Notes: generated by a model from the sequence alone, not told the origin. Shown: positions 36,454 through 45,169, counted from the first letter of the stretch. The stretch: 64,000 bases of DNA from Indolivaga alginatilytica (GCF_003201355.1 NZ_QICL01000003.1:114574-178573); one strand, 5' to 3'. Translations and numbers: made by a program.

Positions 36454-37008
36454 TTATTTGCTGTAATTTCTAAGATTTTCGGGAGTTATAGGTTCTCCGT
36501 TCATTTCCATCTTTTGGATAACGGTTTCAGCTTTCGGCATAATTACCCAAAGGATAATATAGGCGAGCAGGGCAGAACCGCCGAAGAAGAATACAAGAAC
36601 AAAGATGGCTCTGATTATTGTTGTGTCTATTTCGAAATAGGAGGCAAGACCTCCGCAAACGCCAGCAAAGACTTTGTCTTCCATGTTGCGATATAGTTTC
36701 TTATTTGTTTTCATTTTTTTACTTGTTTTTTGTTGTGAATTACTATTCGAATTTATAGTTGAGTCTATTTCCCCAAGACATTGAATAACGACTCTTACTG
36801 AATCTTCTCCAATGACCTGATTGGGATATTTTATTTCTTTCTGAAATATTTCGGCAACTCTGGCTTCTACATCTTCCATTATTTCTTTTGCATCTTCTTT
36901 TGGTAAGGATGCTTCGAATCTCGATAAATATGCTTTCAATTGAATGTAAGCATCATCTTCAATTGTGAAATTGATTCCTCCGATATTGACTTCTACTACT
37001 TTTTTCAT
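36454..37008 (-). CDS. PspC domain protein, short form
   Basis: 184 residues from the ATG at 37008, chosen because it aligns with the start of the long paralogue (MKKVVEVNIGGINFTIEDDAY). An N-terminal soluble domain is followed by a Lys-rich linker and a PspC domain from about 112 (KLYRNMEDKVFAGVCGGLASYFEIDTT) with two helices. It is the first gene of the PspC-PadR-PspC set and has a good promoter. Confidence 0.9.
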   Translation of the reverse strand: MKKVVEVNIGGINFTIEDDAYIQLKAYLSRFEASLPKEDAKEIMEDVEARVAEIFQKEIKYPNQVIGEDSVRVVIQCLGEIDSTINSNSNSQQKTSKKMKTNKKLYRNMEDKVFAGVCGGLASYFEIDTTIIRAIFVLVFFFGGSALLAYIILWVIMPKAETVIQKMEMNGEPITPENLRNYSK

Positions 37009-37053
37009 ATCTGTAATTTTTAGCTTTTCTCCTATGCAATGATTTATGTTATG

Positions 37054-37085
37054 CAAATATATGTAATAATTTTAGTACTATGCAA
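37054..37085 (-). promoter_or_regulatory. Promoter of the PspC-PadR operon with TATGCAA repeats
   Basis: Minus strand: TTG at 37085-37083, 21-base spacer, TATATTTG at 37061-37054. The + strand word TATGCAA occurs at 37033-37039, 37050-37056 and 37079-37085, two of them overlapping the promoter boxes; these could be PadR sites. Confidence 0.6.
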
Positions 37086-37202
37086 TACATAATACCTTCT
37101 TGTGGATTGTACTAGGTTTTGTGTTTTGGTTTAATGTGTTGTGATACAGATTTTTATTGTGTTTTTCTTATTTGTTTATTTAACTTTATTTAACTGTGAA
37201 GG

Positions 37203-37240
37203 GCGAAAAAAAGAGGAAGTGCATTAGATACACTTCCTCT
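37203..37240 (-). terminator. Terminator of argS
   Basis: A 10-bp stem (37212-37221 with 37231-37240), followed on the minus strand by CTTTTTTT. Confidence 0.85.
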
Positions 37241-37241
37241 C

Positions 37242-37292
37242 TGAGGCTATTATTTTTATTGAGACTAATCAATAAAAGGGTCTGAGACCCTA
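37242..37292 (-). repeat. Dispersed palindromic repeat at the argS stop
   Basis: Reverse copy: ATTGAGACTAATCAATAAAA then GGGTCTGAGACCC (37278-37290). Its last bases CTA are the argS stop TAG on the minus strand. The extra outer G:C pair is matched on both arms. Confidence 0.7.
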
Positions 37293-39089
37293 CATTCTGT
37301 CAGGAACCTCGATACCTAATAACTGCATACCTGTTTTAACTATTTTGGCCACATTAGCGGACAAGGTTAATCGTAATTCTTTTATGTTCTTATCTTCTTC
37401 TTTTAAGATAGAGTGATCGTGATAAAACTGATTATACTCTTTTACCAGCTCATACACATAATTTGCAATAAGTGCAGGATTATATTCGTCTCCCGCCTGT
37501 TTGAGGGTGCTTGCAAATTCGGCAATCAGTTGTATAAGCGCAGTTTCTTTTTCGGTAAGGTTTGTTTCTTTCTCTAAACTTTGAGGGATACTCAATCCTT
37601 GCTCCGCAGCCTTTCTTAATACCGATTGTATACGCGCATATGTATATTGAATGAATGGACCCGTGTTTCCGTTGAAATCTATCGACTCAGCCGGATTGAA
37701 TACCATATTCTTTTTAGGATCGACTTTCAGGATGAAGTATTTCAAAGCACCCAGACCAACTATACGTGCGATATTAGCAGCTTCTTCATCCGTGCAATTG
37801 TCAAGTTTGCCCAATTCCTCAGAGGTTTCCCGTGCAGTAGTTATCATGTCTTCAATCAGATCATCGGCATCTACTACAGTTCCTTCTCTCGATTTCATTC
37901 GTCCCATACCTTTGGGTAGTTCAACCATTCCGTAGGAGAAGTGAACTAAGTCTTTCCCAAATTGAAAGCCTAATTTATCAAGAATGATAGATAATACCTG
38001 AAAATGATAATTTTGCTCATTTCCTACTACATAGACCATCTTGTCTATAGAAAAATCTTTGTAACGTTGCTCGGCAGTACCGATATCCTGAGTCATATAC
38101 ACGGATGTGCCGTCGCCACGAAGCAGTAGCTTTTGGTCGAGGCCTTCCGCTGAAAGATCAACCCATACCGATCCGTCTTCTTTTTTGTAGAATATATTTT
38201 TTTCGAGACCTTCAAGAACTTTCTCTTTTCCGTCCAGATAGGTTTCCGATTCGTAGTATATCTTGTCGAAGTCTACACCTAATACTTTGTAGGTTTCACC
38301 AAACCCTGCATATACCCAACTGTTCATGGTTTTCCATAACTCTACGGTTTCGGTGTCTCCTGCTTCCCACATTCTAAGCATCTCACGTGCTTCCGCCATT
38401 AAGCTCGATTTTGCTTCTGCTTCTTCCTTGCTAAGCCCTTCGCTTTGAAGTTTGTCCAGTTCAGCTTTGTAATGTTTGTCGAATAGAACATAATATTCAC
38501 CTACAAGGTGATCTCCTTTTTCTCCCGTAGATTCAGGAGTTGCCCCATTACCCCATTTTTTCCAGGCAAGCATCGATTTACATATATGTATACCTCTATC
38601 ATTTACGATGTTGGTTTTCTTTACATTTAATCCGTTTGCTTTCAGTACTTCTGCAAGAGCGAATCCCAAGAGGTTGTTACGGATATGTCCTAAATGGAGA
38701 GGTTTATTGGTATTGGGCGATGAGTACTCGATCATTACCAACGGCGAATTATCGGTTGGTTGTACTATCCCGTAATTTTCCTCGGAGTTTATATCAGAAA
38801 GCAACCCGACCCAGCATGATGAGTTTATTTCGAGATTTAGAAAACCCTTTACAACGTTAAAGTCTGCAACTTCGGGACTGTTTTCTTTCAGCCATTCTCC
38901 AATTTCCTGACCTGTTTGTTCGGGTCCTTTTTTCGAAATTTTCAGAAAAGGAAATGCAACAAGTGTAAGATGTCCTTTAAATTCCTTTCTTGTTTTTTGG
39001 AGCTGAACCAAAGAGCTATCTACTTCCGTATTATATAAATGTTTGATTGCCGAAATAATACTTGTCAGTATTGTTTGTTCTACTTTCAT
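37290..39089 (-). CDS. argS: Arginyl-tRNA synthetase
   Basis: 599 residues, class I synthetase. The HIGH motif is HLGHIRNN, preceded by IEYSSPNTNKPLHLG-type sequence (YSSPNTNKP). The N-terminal Add1 tRNA-binding domain covers about 1-115, the MKSREG segment takes the place of KMSKS, as often in ArgRS, and a DALR anticodon-binding domain ends in GIEVPDRM. Complete. A terminator and a dispersed repeat follow; the stop codon is in the repeat. Confidence 0.97.
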   Translation of the reverse strand: MKVEQTILTSIISAIKHLYNTEVDSSLVQLQKTRKEFKGHLTLVAFPFLKISKKGPEQTGQEIGEWLKENSPEVADFNVVKGFLNLEINSSCWVGLLSDINSEENYGIVQPTDNSPLVMIEYSSPNTNKPLHLGHIRNNLLGFALAEVLKANGLNVKKTNIVNDRGIHICKSMLAWKKWGNGATPESTGEKGDHLVGEYYVLFDKHYKAELDKLQSEGLSKEEAEAKSSLMAEAREMLRMWEAGDTETVELWKTMNSWVYAGFGETYKVLGVDFDKIYYESETYLDGKEKVLEGLEKNIFYKKEDGSVWVDLSAEGLDQKLLLRGDGTSVYMTQDIGTAEQRYKDFSIDKMVYVVGNEQNYHFQVLSIILDKLGFQFGKDLVHFSYGMVELPKGMGRMKSREGTVVDADDLIEDMITTARETSEELGKLDNCTDEEAANIARIVGLGALKYFILKVDPKKNMVFNPAESIDFNGNTGPFIQYTYARIQSVLRKAAEQGLSIPQSLEKETNLTEKETALIQLIAEFASTLKQAGDEYNPALIANYVYELVKEYNQFYHDHSILKEEDKNIKELRLTLSANVAKIVKTGMQLLGIEVPDRM

Positions 39090-39135
39090 TATTAAAAAAG
39101 TTTCGTCTTTTATTTTCTATTGTAAATTTAAGGTG

Positions 39136-39143
39136 CAAAGCTA
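39136..39143 (-). promoter_or_regulatory. -7 box of argS
   Basis: TAGCTTTGC on the minus strand, about 47 bases before the ATG. No good -33 box. Confidence 0.5.
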
Positions 39144-39251
39144 CAAAAAAGGATTGAAAAGGTAAGGTGTCAGGTTGTTTTATTACTTGGATAAGCGCAT
39201 TAGTCGAAGCTTATTATACTCTGAAAATGGAATGCTTTTTATTGGTGTCTT

Positions 39252-39335
39252 TTAAGTCTGCAAAATTATTTATTGCTTTGGTCGGGCAAAACGCCGGTAG
39301 ATAGTTATGTTTATTAAATATTTTCCTTTACTTAT
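39252..39335 (+). repeat. Dispersed palindromic repeat, degenerate head
   Basis: The head is eroded (TTAAGTCTGCAAAATT), but TTATTGCTTTGGT, TAGTTATG and the tail TAAATATTTTCCTTTACTTA are clear. Confidence 0.6.
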
Positions 39336-39349
39336 AATATCATAAGCGC

Positions 39350-39383
39350 ACATAAAAAAAGGAAAAGATTACAGATCTTTTCC
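39350..39383 (-). terminator. Terminator of the HU gene
   Basis: GGAAAAGAT pairs with ATCTTTTCC (39361-39369 with 39375-39383), and a T-run follows on the minus strand. Confidence 0.8.
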
Positions 39384-39411
39384 CTCTTTTCTAAATCTTT
39401 GTGCTCTGATT

Positions 39412-39678
39412 TTACAGGTCAGATAATTCAGCTCCGGCTTTGAATTTAACCACTTTTTTTGCTGGAATATCAATAGCTTCTTTAGTTCTGGGATTGATAC
39501 CCTTTCTTGCAGCTTTTTCTGATACAGAATATGTACCGAAGCCCACAAGAGCAATTTTTTCACCTTTTTTCAATTCGGCACCTACTGTTTCAATAAATGC
39601 ATCTAGTGCTTTTTTAGAGTCAACTTTGCTTAGTCCAGCTTTTTCTGAAATAGCATTAATCAGTTCAGTTTTATTCAT
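39412..39678 (-). CDS. HU family DNA-binding protein
   Basis: 88 residues, typical HU/IHF: MNKTELINAISEKAGLSKVD at the N-terminus, VGFGTYSV, and the DNA-arm signature ARKGINPRTKEAIDIPAKKV. It bends and compacts DNA as a dimer. It stands alone with a consensus promoter and terminator. Confidence 0.96.
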   Translation of the reverse strand: MNKTELINAISEKAGLSKVDSKKALDAFIETVGAELKKGEKIALVGFGTYSVSEKAARKGINPRTKEAIDIPAKKVVKFKAGAELSDL

Positions 39679-39748
39679 AATATTGCAATAAAAAAATAAA
39701 TTAATTAATTAAACTGTATTTTAACGACTTACTTACATATTTAAACAC

Positions 39749-39780
39749 CAAATATAGATTATAGTTTAGTAACTATCAAA
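39749..39780 (-). promoter_or_regulatory. Promoter of the HU gene
   Basis: Minus strand: TTTG at 39780-39777, 20-base spacer, TATATTTG at 39756-39749. This is an exact Bacteroidota consensus. Confidence 0.8.
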
Positions 39781-39907
39781 AAAAAAGATAAAAAAACAGC
39801 CCTTAAAAGGGGTTTTGATCTAAAAAAATACCAAACTAAGCCTCTTAGAGCTGTGCTAACGAAAAATATACGTAAATTTGCCTAAAATTAGAGTATAGAA
39901 AAATATA

Positions 39908-40000
39908 TAAGGTCTCAGATTTATTTATTACTTTGGTTAGTATAATAGCGAGAGATACTTGTAGTTTCAAAATGTAAAAATAATATTTACTGTTACTTAT
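39908..40000 (+). repeat. Dispersed palindromic repeat before the rhomboid genes
   Basis: Forward copy: TAAGGTCTCAGATTTATTTA, TTACTTTGGTTAGTATAAT, and the tail TAATATTTACTGTTACTTAT reaching the rhomboid ATG. The right arm of the head is partly lost. Confidence 0.72.
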
Positions 40001-40762
40001 ATGAATCAGAGTAGAGGAGGAATGTTTGCATCGGTGCCACCGGTAACATTGAATATAATTATTATAAATGTGTTGTTCTGGCTTGTACAGGTTGTATTTG
40101 CCAATAAAGGAATAGATATTTCGACTTATCTGGGACTCCATTATTTTAAGTCGGATTTGTTTTATCCTCACCAACTCTTCACATACATGTTTTTGCACGA
40201 TCCTTCAGGAATCACGCATGTGTTTTTTAATATGTTTGCCGTTTTTATGTTCGGCAGAACATTGGAGATGATATGGGGAGGGAAACGATTCCTTTTTTAT
40301 TACATTACGACAGGTATCGGAGCTGCATTATTTAATATGTTGGTTGTGTATATACGTATCAATTCGGCAGAAAGTGCATTGTCTCCCGATATTCTTGCGG
40401 AGATATATAAAAATGGAGCGGAACTGATCAGTACGGGTCGAAACTATGCCGATCCATTGTTGGGCAATTTCAATGCCTTGTTAAATCAGACAATGGTGGG
40501 GGCATCGGGTGCCGTTTTTGGGATTCTTGTCGCATTCGGGATGTTATTCCCTAATGTTGAATTGATGCTTCTGTTTTTTCCTGTTCCTATTAAAGCCAAA
40601 TACTTTGTTATTCTTTATGGAATTATGGAACTATTTATGGGAGTATGGGATAGAGCCGGAGATAATGTAGCACACTTTGCTCACTTGGGTGGATTGTTGA
40701 CAGGGTTTATACTGGTATTATATTGGAGGAGAAATAATAAGAGGGATGGGAAATTCTATTAA
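40001..40762 (+). CDS. Rhomboid family intramembrane serine protease (first of pair)
   Basis: 253 residues, six or seven helices. The catalytic Ser169 is in VGASGAVFG and the catalytic His228 in NVAHFAHLGG. A FLHDPSGITHVFFNMFA-type loop gives the family HxxxN motif (HVFFN). It would cleave membrane proteins within the bilayer; substrates unknown. It overlaps the next rhomboid gene by 17 bases, a sign of translational coupling. Confidence 0.92.
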   Translation: MNQSRGGMFASVPPVTLNIIIINVLFWLVQVVFANKGIDISTYLGLHYFKSDLFYPHQLFTYMFLHDPSGITHVFFNMFAVFMFGRTLEMIWGGKRFLFYYITTGIGAALFNMLVVYIRINSAESALSPDILAEIYKNGAELISTGRNYADPLLGNFNALLNQTMVGASGAVFGILVAFGMLFPNVELMLLFFPVPIKAKYFVILYGIMELFMGVWDRAGDNVAHFAHLGGLLTGFILVLYWRRNNKRDGKFY

Positions 40763-41630
40763 AACAATATTTAATAACATAAAATACCGCGATTCATTGT
40801 CACAATTGATAATTGTCAATGTGGCTGTGTTTCTTGTTATTGGATTATTGAGAGTGTTCGCAGTTTTATTTGAGCTGCAAACTCCCGATTTGCAGGCGTA
40901 TATCGAGGTGTCTTCTAATATCGGTACTACAGCCAAACATATTTGGGTGTTGTTTACGTATATGTTTGTTCACTACGAGATATTGCATATTCTGTTTAAT
41001 ATGCTTATGCTGTATTGGTTCGGACGTATATTTTTGACTTATTTTACACCCAAAAATTTGGTTGCCCTCTATGTGTTGGGCGGGCTTGCCGGTGCACTCT
41101 TTTATATTTTGACATTTAATACGATACCTTATTTCCTGAAAATGAATCCTTCATCTATGATCGGAGCCTCGGCTTCGGTTATGGCAATTATATTCGGAGC
41201 TGCTTTTTACAATAAAGATCAGGAAGTGATGATGCTCCTGTTTGGACGTGTGAAAATTATATACATTGCAATATTTATATTTGTCCTTGATTTTCTGGCT
41301 TTGGGCGGAAGCTCTAATGTCGGAGGACATATTGCTCATATAGGAGGAGCTTTGATCGGTTATTATTACGCAATTCAGTACCGAAAAGGAAAAGATATTA
41401 CACGTTGGATTAATCTTTTGATCGATAAGATTGTTAATCTATTTAAAGCTAAGCCAAAGATGAGGGTTACGCGTAATAATTATAATTCGAAAGACGATGC
41501 AAGTTATAATCAGCGTAAGCATAGCGAATCTCTGGAGGTAGACCGTATCTTGGACAAGATAAAACAGTCTGGCTACAATAGCTTGAATGATGATGAAAAA
41601 AAACGATTATTTGATGCCAGTAACAAGTAA
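40746..41630 (+). CDS. Rhomboid family intramembrane serine protease (second of pair)
   Basis: 294 residues. The catalytic Ser142 is in MIGASASVM, the catalytic His198 in GGHIAHIGG, and HILFN supplies the family HxxxN motif. A soluble C-terminal tail of about 70 charged residues (RVTRNNYNSKDDASYNQRKH...) is absent from the first copy. Both genes keep full catalytic residues. Its end overlaps the next gene. Confidence 0.92.
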   Translation: MGNSIKTIFNNIKYRDSLSQLIIVNVAVFLVIGLLRVFAVLFELQTPDLQAYIEVSSNIGTTAKHIWVLFTYMFVHYEILHILFNMLMLYWFGRIFLTYFTPKNLVALYVLGGLAGALFYILTFNTIPYFLKMNPSSMIGASASVMAIIFGAAFYNKDQEVMMLLFGRVKIIYIAIFIFVLDFLALGGSSNVGGHIAHIGGALIGYYYAIQYRKGKDITRWINLLIDKIVNLFKAKPKMRVTRNNYNSKDDASYNQRKHSESLEVDRILDKIKQSGYNSLNDDEKKRLFDASNK

Positions 41631-42741
41631 GCAGATATTTGAATATTTAAGACGTACCTTTCGATCTTTTGTTCTTGGGGTAAATATATTTACCTTACTA
41701 TTGCTGTTAAGCTCTTTTCTTAGTTGGAGTATTTCGCCTGCCCGAACTCTTATATTTGCTTATTTAGGTTTGGCTTTCCCTTTTATATTGGTAGCTAATT
41801 TATTGTTACTTGTTTTCTGGTGCATTGCATCAAGATGGAAAGTGGTGCTGTTGAATATCGTGGTTTTGGTTATATGTTATAGTCCGATTATCACTTATTT
41901 CCCTGTTAATATATTTCGGAGTAGCCCCCCTGAAGGAAGTATTAAGATATTGTCTTATAATGTAAGAGGGTTTAATTGGGAACTGGACAAGAAGTGGACG
42001 GCAGATATGCCTGTGGTTCAATATCTGAAATCGGTAGATGCCGATATCATATGTATGCAGGAGTACATGGCTTCTACCAGTGATAAGCATGCCAGTACGA
42101 GAAACTTACAGAAGGTACTGAAAGTGTATCCCTATTATTCGGTGATACCTTTGCGTCCGACTAATGGAGGGTATGCTTATGGTTTGGCTTGTTTTTCTAA
42201 ATACCCGATCAAAGCTATTCAGAGTATTCCTATTGTTTCCTCAGACAACGGAGTTGCGATGTATAAGATAGATGTAAATGGTAAGATAATCACTGTGATA
42301 AATAATCATTTGGAATCTAATAGATTAACAATGAAGGATAAAAAGCTTTATAGAGATTTTCTTAGAGTCAGAGATTCCCGTAAATTTGATGAAGTTGCTC
42401 AAAATCTGGATAATAAACTAGGTTTGGCATACAGGAAGCGAGCCCCTCAGGTGGATATGGTAGCTCGCTATGTGGCAGAGCAAACTACTGATGCGGTAAT
42501 TGTTTGTGGAGATTTTAATGATAGTCCGATATCTTATTCGTATAAAACAATAAAGAAGGATTTATTGGATTCATATGCTGAAACAGGTTTTGGACCGGGA
42601 ATAACTTATCACGAGAATTATTTTTGGTTCAGAATAGATTTTATCATGCATTCGAAGAATTTGAAAGCGTATCAATGTACAGTAGATAAAGTTAAACTTT
42701 CGGACCATTATCCCGTTTGGGCTTATTTAAGTTTTAAATAA
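41587..42741 (+). CDS. Endonuclease/exonuclease/phosphatase (EEP) family membrane protein
   Basis: Up to 384 residues. Three hydrophobic helices (about 30-120) precede an EEP domain with the catalytic set ILSYNVRGFN, CMQEY, NNHLES, CGDFNDSP and SDHYPVWAY. The catalytic domain would be periplasmic. It could act on phosphodiesters of DNA, RNA or lipids; the substrate is not known. The start at 41587 overlaps the rhomboid by 44 bases; ATG 41614, nine codons later, would overlap by 17 bases, the same as the previous gene pair, and is a credible alternative. The TAA stop is part of a repeat. Confidence 0.88.
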   Translation: MMMKKNDYLMPVTSKQIFEYLRRTFRSFVLGVNIFTLLLLLSSFLSWSISPARTLIFAYLGLAFPFILVANLLLLVFWCIASRWKVVLLNIVVLVICYSPIITYFPVNIFRSSPPEGSIKILSYNVRGFNWELDKKWTADMPVVQYLKSVDADIICMQEYMASTSDKHASTRNLQKVLKVYPYYSVIPLRPTNGGYAYGLACFSKYPIKAIQSIPIVSSDNGVAMYKIDVNGKIITVINNHLESNRLTMKDKKLYRDFLRVRDSRKFDEVAQNLDNKLGLAYRKRAPQVDMVARYVAEQTTDAVIVCGDFNDSPISYSYKTIKKDLLDSYAETGFGPGITYHENYFWFRIDFIMHSKNLKAYQCTVDKVKLSDHYPVWAYLSFK

Positions 42742-42795
42742 GGTCTTAGATCTGGTTTTTTATTGAATGCTTAGGCTGGTTAGAGCAATTTAATA
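42739..42795 (+). repeat. Dispersed palindromic repeat, degenerate, after the EEP gene
   Basis: TAAGGTCTTAGATCTGG then TTTTTTATTGAATGCTTAGG. The TAA is the stop of the EEP gene. Confidence 0.55.
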
Positions 42796-42826
42796 ATCAG
42801 TGAATATTTATTTTCAAAAAAAAGTT

Positions 42827-43180
42827 ATGTATAAAATTAGTAAACAGTTTGCTTTTTCAGCATCTCATATATTAGAAGGACTTTCCGAAGATCATCCTTG
42901 TTCAAGATTGCATGGGCATAACTATATTATTACCGTTCATCTTAAGTCGGAGACTTTAAATGAGGTCGGTTTTGTAAAAGATTACAGAGAGTTGAGTATT
43001 ATAAAAGAATATATAGACAACACTTTAGATCACAGGCACCTGAATGATGTGTTTTCAGTAAATCCTACAGCCGAAAACATAGCACGTGAGTTGTATACTA
43101 TTTTCGTGAAAGAAATTCCGCAGATATATGCTGTCGAAGTTTGCGAAACACCTAAAACATCTGCTATATATGAAGCTTAA
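42827..43180 (+). CDS. queD: 6-carboxytetrahydropterin synthase
   Basis: 117 residues from the ATG at 42827. It makes 6-carboxytetrahydropterin from dihydroneopterin triphosphate, the first committed step to queuosine. Zinc ligands are His14, His29 and His31 (SASHIL, RLHGHNY), and the catalytic Cys25 is in HPCSRLHG. The C-terminal TLDHRHLND and VCETPKTSAIYE complete the family pattern. It overlaps queE by 11 bases. Confidence 0.95.
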   Translation: MYKISKQFAFSASHILEGLSEDHPCSRLHGHNYIITVHLKSETLNEVGFVKDYRELSIIKEYIDNTLDHRHLNDVFSVNPTAENIARELYTIFVKEIPQIYAVEVCETPKTSAIYEA

Positions 43181-43751
43181 CGTAAATGAAATATTTTATT
43201 CATTGCAGGGTGAAGGGGGTAGAGTAGGAGAGCCTTCTATATTTATCAGACTGACCCAGTGTAATCTGACATGTTCTTTTTGTGATACAGATTTTGCAGA
43301 AGGTGATGATATGACTTTGGATGAGATAGCTGAGGCTATTGCTGTATACCCTTGTAAATGGATTATCTGGACGGGTGGTGAACCTACTATTCAGTTAAAA
43401 GATGAGCATGTGGCTTTCTTTAGAGATAAAGGTTATAAACAAGCCATAGAAACAAACGGTACACGACGCGTACCATCTCTGATAGATTATATTACGTGCA
43501 GTCCTAAAATGAAATATGAGGACATTCGTAAGAAGATTCCTGTGGTAAATGAAATCCGTATTCCAATTGAAAGAGGGAATATATTGCCAGATGTATCGGT
43601 ATTTCCAAAAGCTGATAAATATTTTGTGAGTCCTATATTCGATGGGGATAAGATTAATCCGGATAATGTCAGTTACTGTGTTGACTTGGTGAAAGAGAAT
43701 CCGCAGTGGAGTTTAAGCCTGCAGGTGCATAAATTGATACATATCGAATGA
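43170..43751 (+). CDS. queE: 7-carboxy-7-deazaguanine synthase
   Basis: 193 residues, radical SAM enzyme. The [4Fe-4S] motif C31-x3-C35-x2-C38 lies in RLTQCNLTCSFCDTDF, preceded by the family start FYSLQGEGGRVGEPSIFIRL in two parts. It converts carboxytetrahydropterin to CDG. The ATG at 43170 overlaps the end of queD by 11 bases and is chosen over upstream starts, which would add residues outside the family. It overlaps rnz by four bases. Confidence 0.95.
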   Translation: MKLNVNEIFYSLQGEGGRVGEPSIFIRLTQCNLTCSFCDTDFAEGDDMTLDEIAEAIAVYPCKWIIWTGGEPTIQLKDEHVAFFRDKGYKQAIETNGTRRVPSLIDYITCSPKMKYEDIRKKIPVVNEIRIPIERGNILPDVSVFPKADKYFVSPIFDGDKINPDNVSYCVDLVKENPQWSLSLQVHKLIHIE

Positions 43752-44662
43752 ATAAATTTGAATTACATATATTGGGTTGTGGCTCAGCTTTGCCAACCAT
43801 GCAACATGCTCCCACAGCACAAGTTTTAAATGTCAGAGAAAAATTATTCATGATAGATTGCGGTGAGGGTACTCAGCTGCAATTCAGAAGAGCCCGTTTA
43901 CGTTTCAATCGTCTGAATCAAATATTTATCTCTCATTTACATGGTGACCATTGTTTTGGTTTGATCGGCTTGATATCTACTTTGGGCTTATTAGGTAGAA
44001 CCGGTGATTTAGTTATACATGCGGTTGCCGATCTGGAGAAACTTTTACGTCCTCAATTAGACTATTTTTGTAAAGATTTATCGTTTCAGGTAATAATAAA
44101 GCCCTTTGATCATACCAAACATGAAGTAATTTATCAGGATCGATCTGTAAAAGTTTCCACTATACCATTAGATCATCGGGTTGCTTGTGCGGGATTTCTT
44201 TTCGAAGAAGCTGAGAATGATTTACATCTGGATGGAGCAGCTATTAAATTTTATAATATTCCGATAAAAGATCTGGCAGGTATAAAAAAAGGTGCGGATT
44301 ATATTGCAGAGGATGGTCAAGTTATTCTCAACAATAGATTGACTAAACCGGCGGATGCTTCCCGTAAATATGCATTCTGCTCAGATACAGCATACAAGGA
44401 GGATATAATTCCGATTATACAGGGAGTGGATTTGTTGTATCATGAGGCTACTTTTCTGGAAGAGGATAAGGCTCGTGCAAGAGATACCAGACACACAACG
44501 GCAAGGCAGGCTGCACAGATTGCTTTGAAGGCCAATGTGAAGAAATTAATGCTGGGTCATTACTCGTCAAGATACTCTGACGACAGCTTGTTTTTGGATG
44601 AGGCAGTGAAGATTTTTCCTCATACTATTCTTGCTAACGAATTATTATTGGAAAAATTGTAA
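43748..44662 (+). CDS. rnz: Ribonuclease Z
   Basis: 304 residues, metallo-beta-lactamase fold. The metal motif HxHxDH is at 63-68 (SHLHGDHCFG). Further ligands are in FCSDTAY and GHYSSRY, and the exosite region lies around residues 150-200. It trims tRNA 3' ends or removes mistakes there. The start ATGA overlaps the queE stop, so the three genes form a compact operon. Confidence 0.95.
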   Translation: MNKFELHILGCGSALPTMQHAPTAQVLNVREKLFMIDCGEGTQLQFRRARLRFNRLNQIFISHLHGDHCFGLIGLISTLGLLGRTGDLVIHAVADLEKLLRPQLDYFCKDLSFQVIIKPFDHTKHEVIYQDRSVKVSTIPLDHRVACAGFLFEEAENDLHLDGAAIKFYNIPIKDLAGIKKGADYIAEDGQVILNNRLTKPADASRKYAFCSDTAYKEDIIPIIQGVDLLYHEATFLEEDKARARDTRHTTARQAAQIALKANVKKLMLGHYSSRYSDDSLFLDEAVKIFPHTILANELLLEKL

Positions 44663-44687
44663 AACGCTGAAAAAAAAAGTGTTTTAC
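44659..44687 (+). terminator. Weak hairpin at the end of rnz
   Basis: GTAAAACGC can pair with GTGTTTTAC with one G:U, loop A-rich, starting at the stop codon. No U-run follows, so termination is uncertain. Confidence 0.35.
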
Positions 44688-44690
44688 CAG

Positions 44691-44719
44691 TTGAATTTAA
44701 CTAAAAAGCATTATATTTG
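44691..44719 (+). promoter_or_regulatory. Promoter of the T9SS-domain protein gene
   Basis: TTG at 44691-44693, 18-base spacer, TATATTTG at 44712-44719, 19 bases before the ATG. Confidence 0.7.
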
Positions 44720-44738
44720 TAAGCATCTAATTTAACAA

Positions 44739-45044
44739 ATGGAAAAGATAATAAAAATATTAATACTGGCAGCCTTCTTTGCTTTGCCTTTCGTGGGGTT
44801 CTCTCAAGATAGGAAAGATGGGTTTGACTCTGAAAAACAAGGAGTTGAACTAACCATCAATGGCGAAAAGTTTGTAGTAGAAAACCTGCCACAAGATGGT
44901 ACTATAGAGGTTTTTAATATTTTGGGAACTAAAGTTATGACTTTCAACGTTAATAGTGGAACAAATTCCAACCGTGTAAATCTTCCTAAAGGATATTATA
45001 TCCTCAAATCAGATAATGTAACAAAGAAAGTGGTAGTTAAATAA
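44739..45044 (+). CDS. Small secreted protein made almost only of a T9SS-type C-terminal domain
   Basis: 101 residues. A signal peptide (about 1-22, ending GFSQ) is followed by a short linker and a domain resembling the type A sorting domain of the type IX secretion system: GTIEVFNILGTKVMTFNV, then VNLPKGYYILKSDN and a basic end KKVVVK. Normally this domain is attached to a large cargo, but here no cargo exists. It could be a remnant, a small surface protein, or a non-T9SS relative of the fold. Confidence 0.75.
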   Translation: MEKIIKILILAAFFALPFVGFSQDRKDGFDSEKQGVELTINGEKFVVENLPQDGTIEVFNILGTKVMTFNVNSGTNSNRVNLPKGYYILKSDNVTKKVVVK

Positions 45045-45086
45045 CCGCTTTTTCTGATTTTATCACCTCTCCATTTCCTATCTAAC

Positions 45087-45120
45087 AAAAAATAACCCTA
45101 TAATGTATTATTATAGAGTT
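45087..45120 (-). terminator. Terminator of murI
   Basis: An 11-bp stem (45120-45110 with 45104-45094) on the minus strand with one U:G pair, loop of 5, followed by ATTTTTTG. Confidence 0.7.
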
Positions 45121-45169
45121 CAATTTGTATGTGTAAAGTATTCGACAAAATAGCCAAAGACTTTGTATT

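Larger units (their letters stand above)
39090..39411. other. Region between argS and the HU gene
   Basis: 322 bases with no gene. It holds a -7 box for argS (TAGCTTTG on the minus strand at 39143-39136), a degenerate dispersed repeat (39252-39335) and the terminator of the HU gene. Confidence 0.55.
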
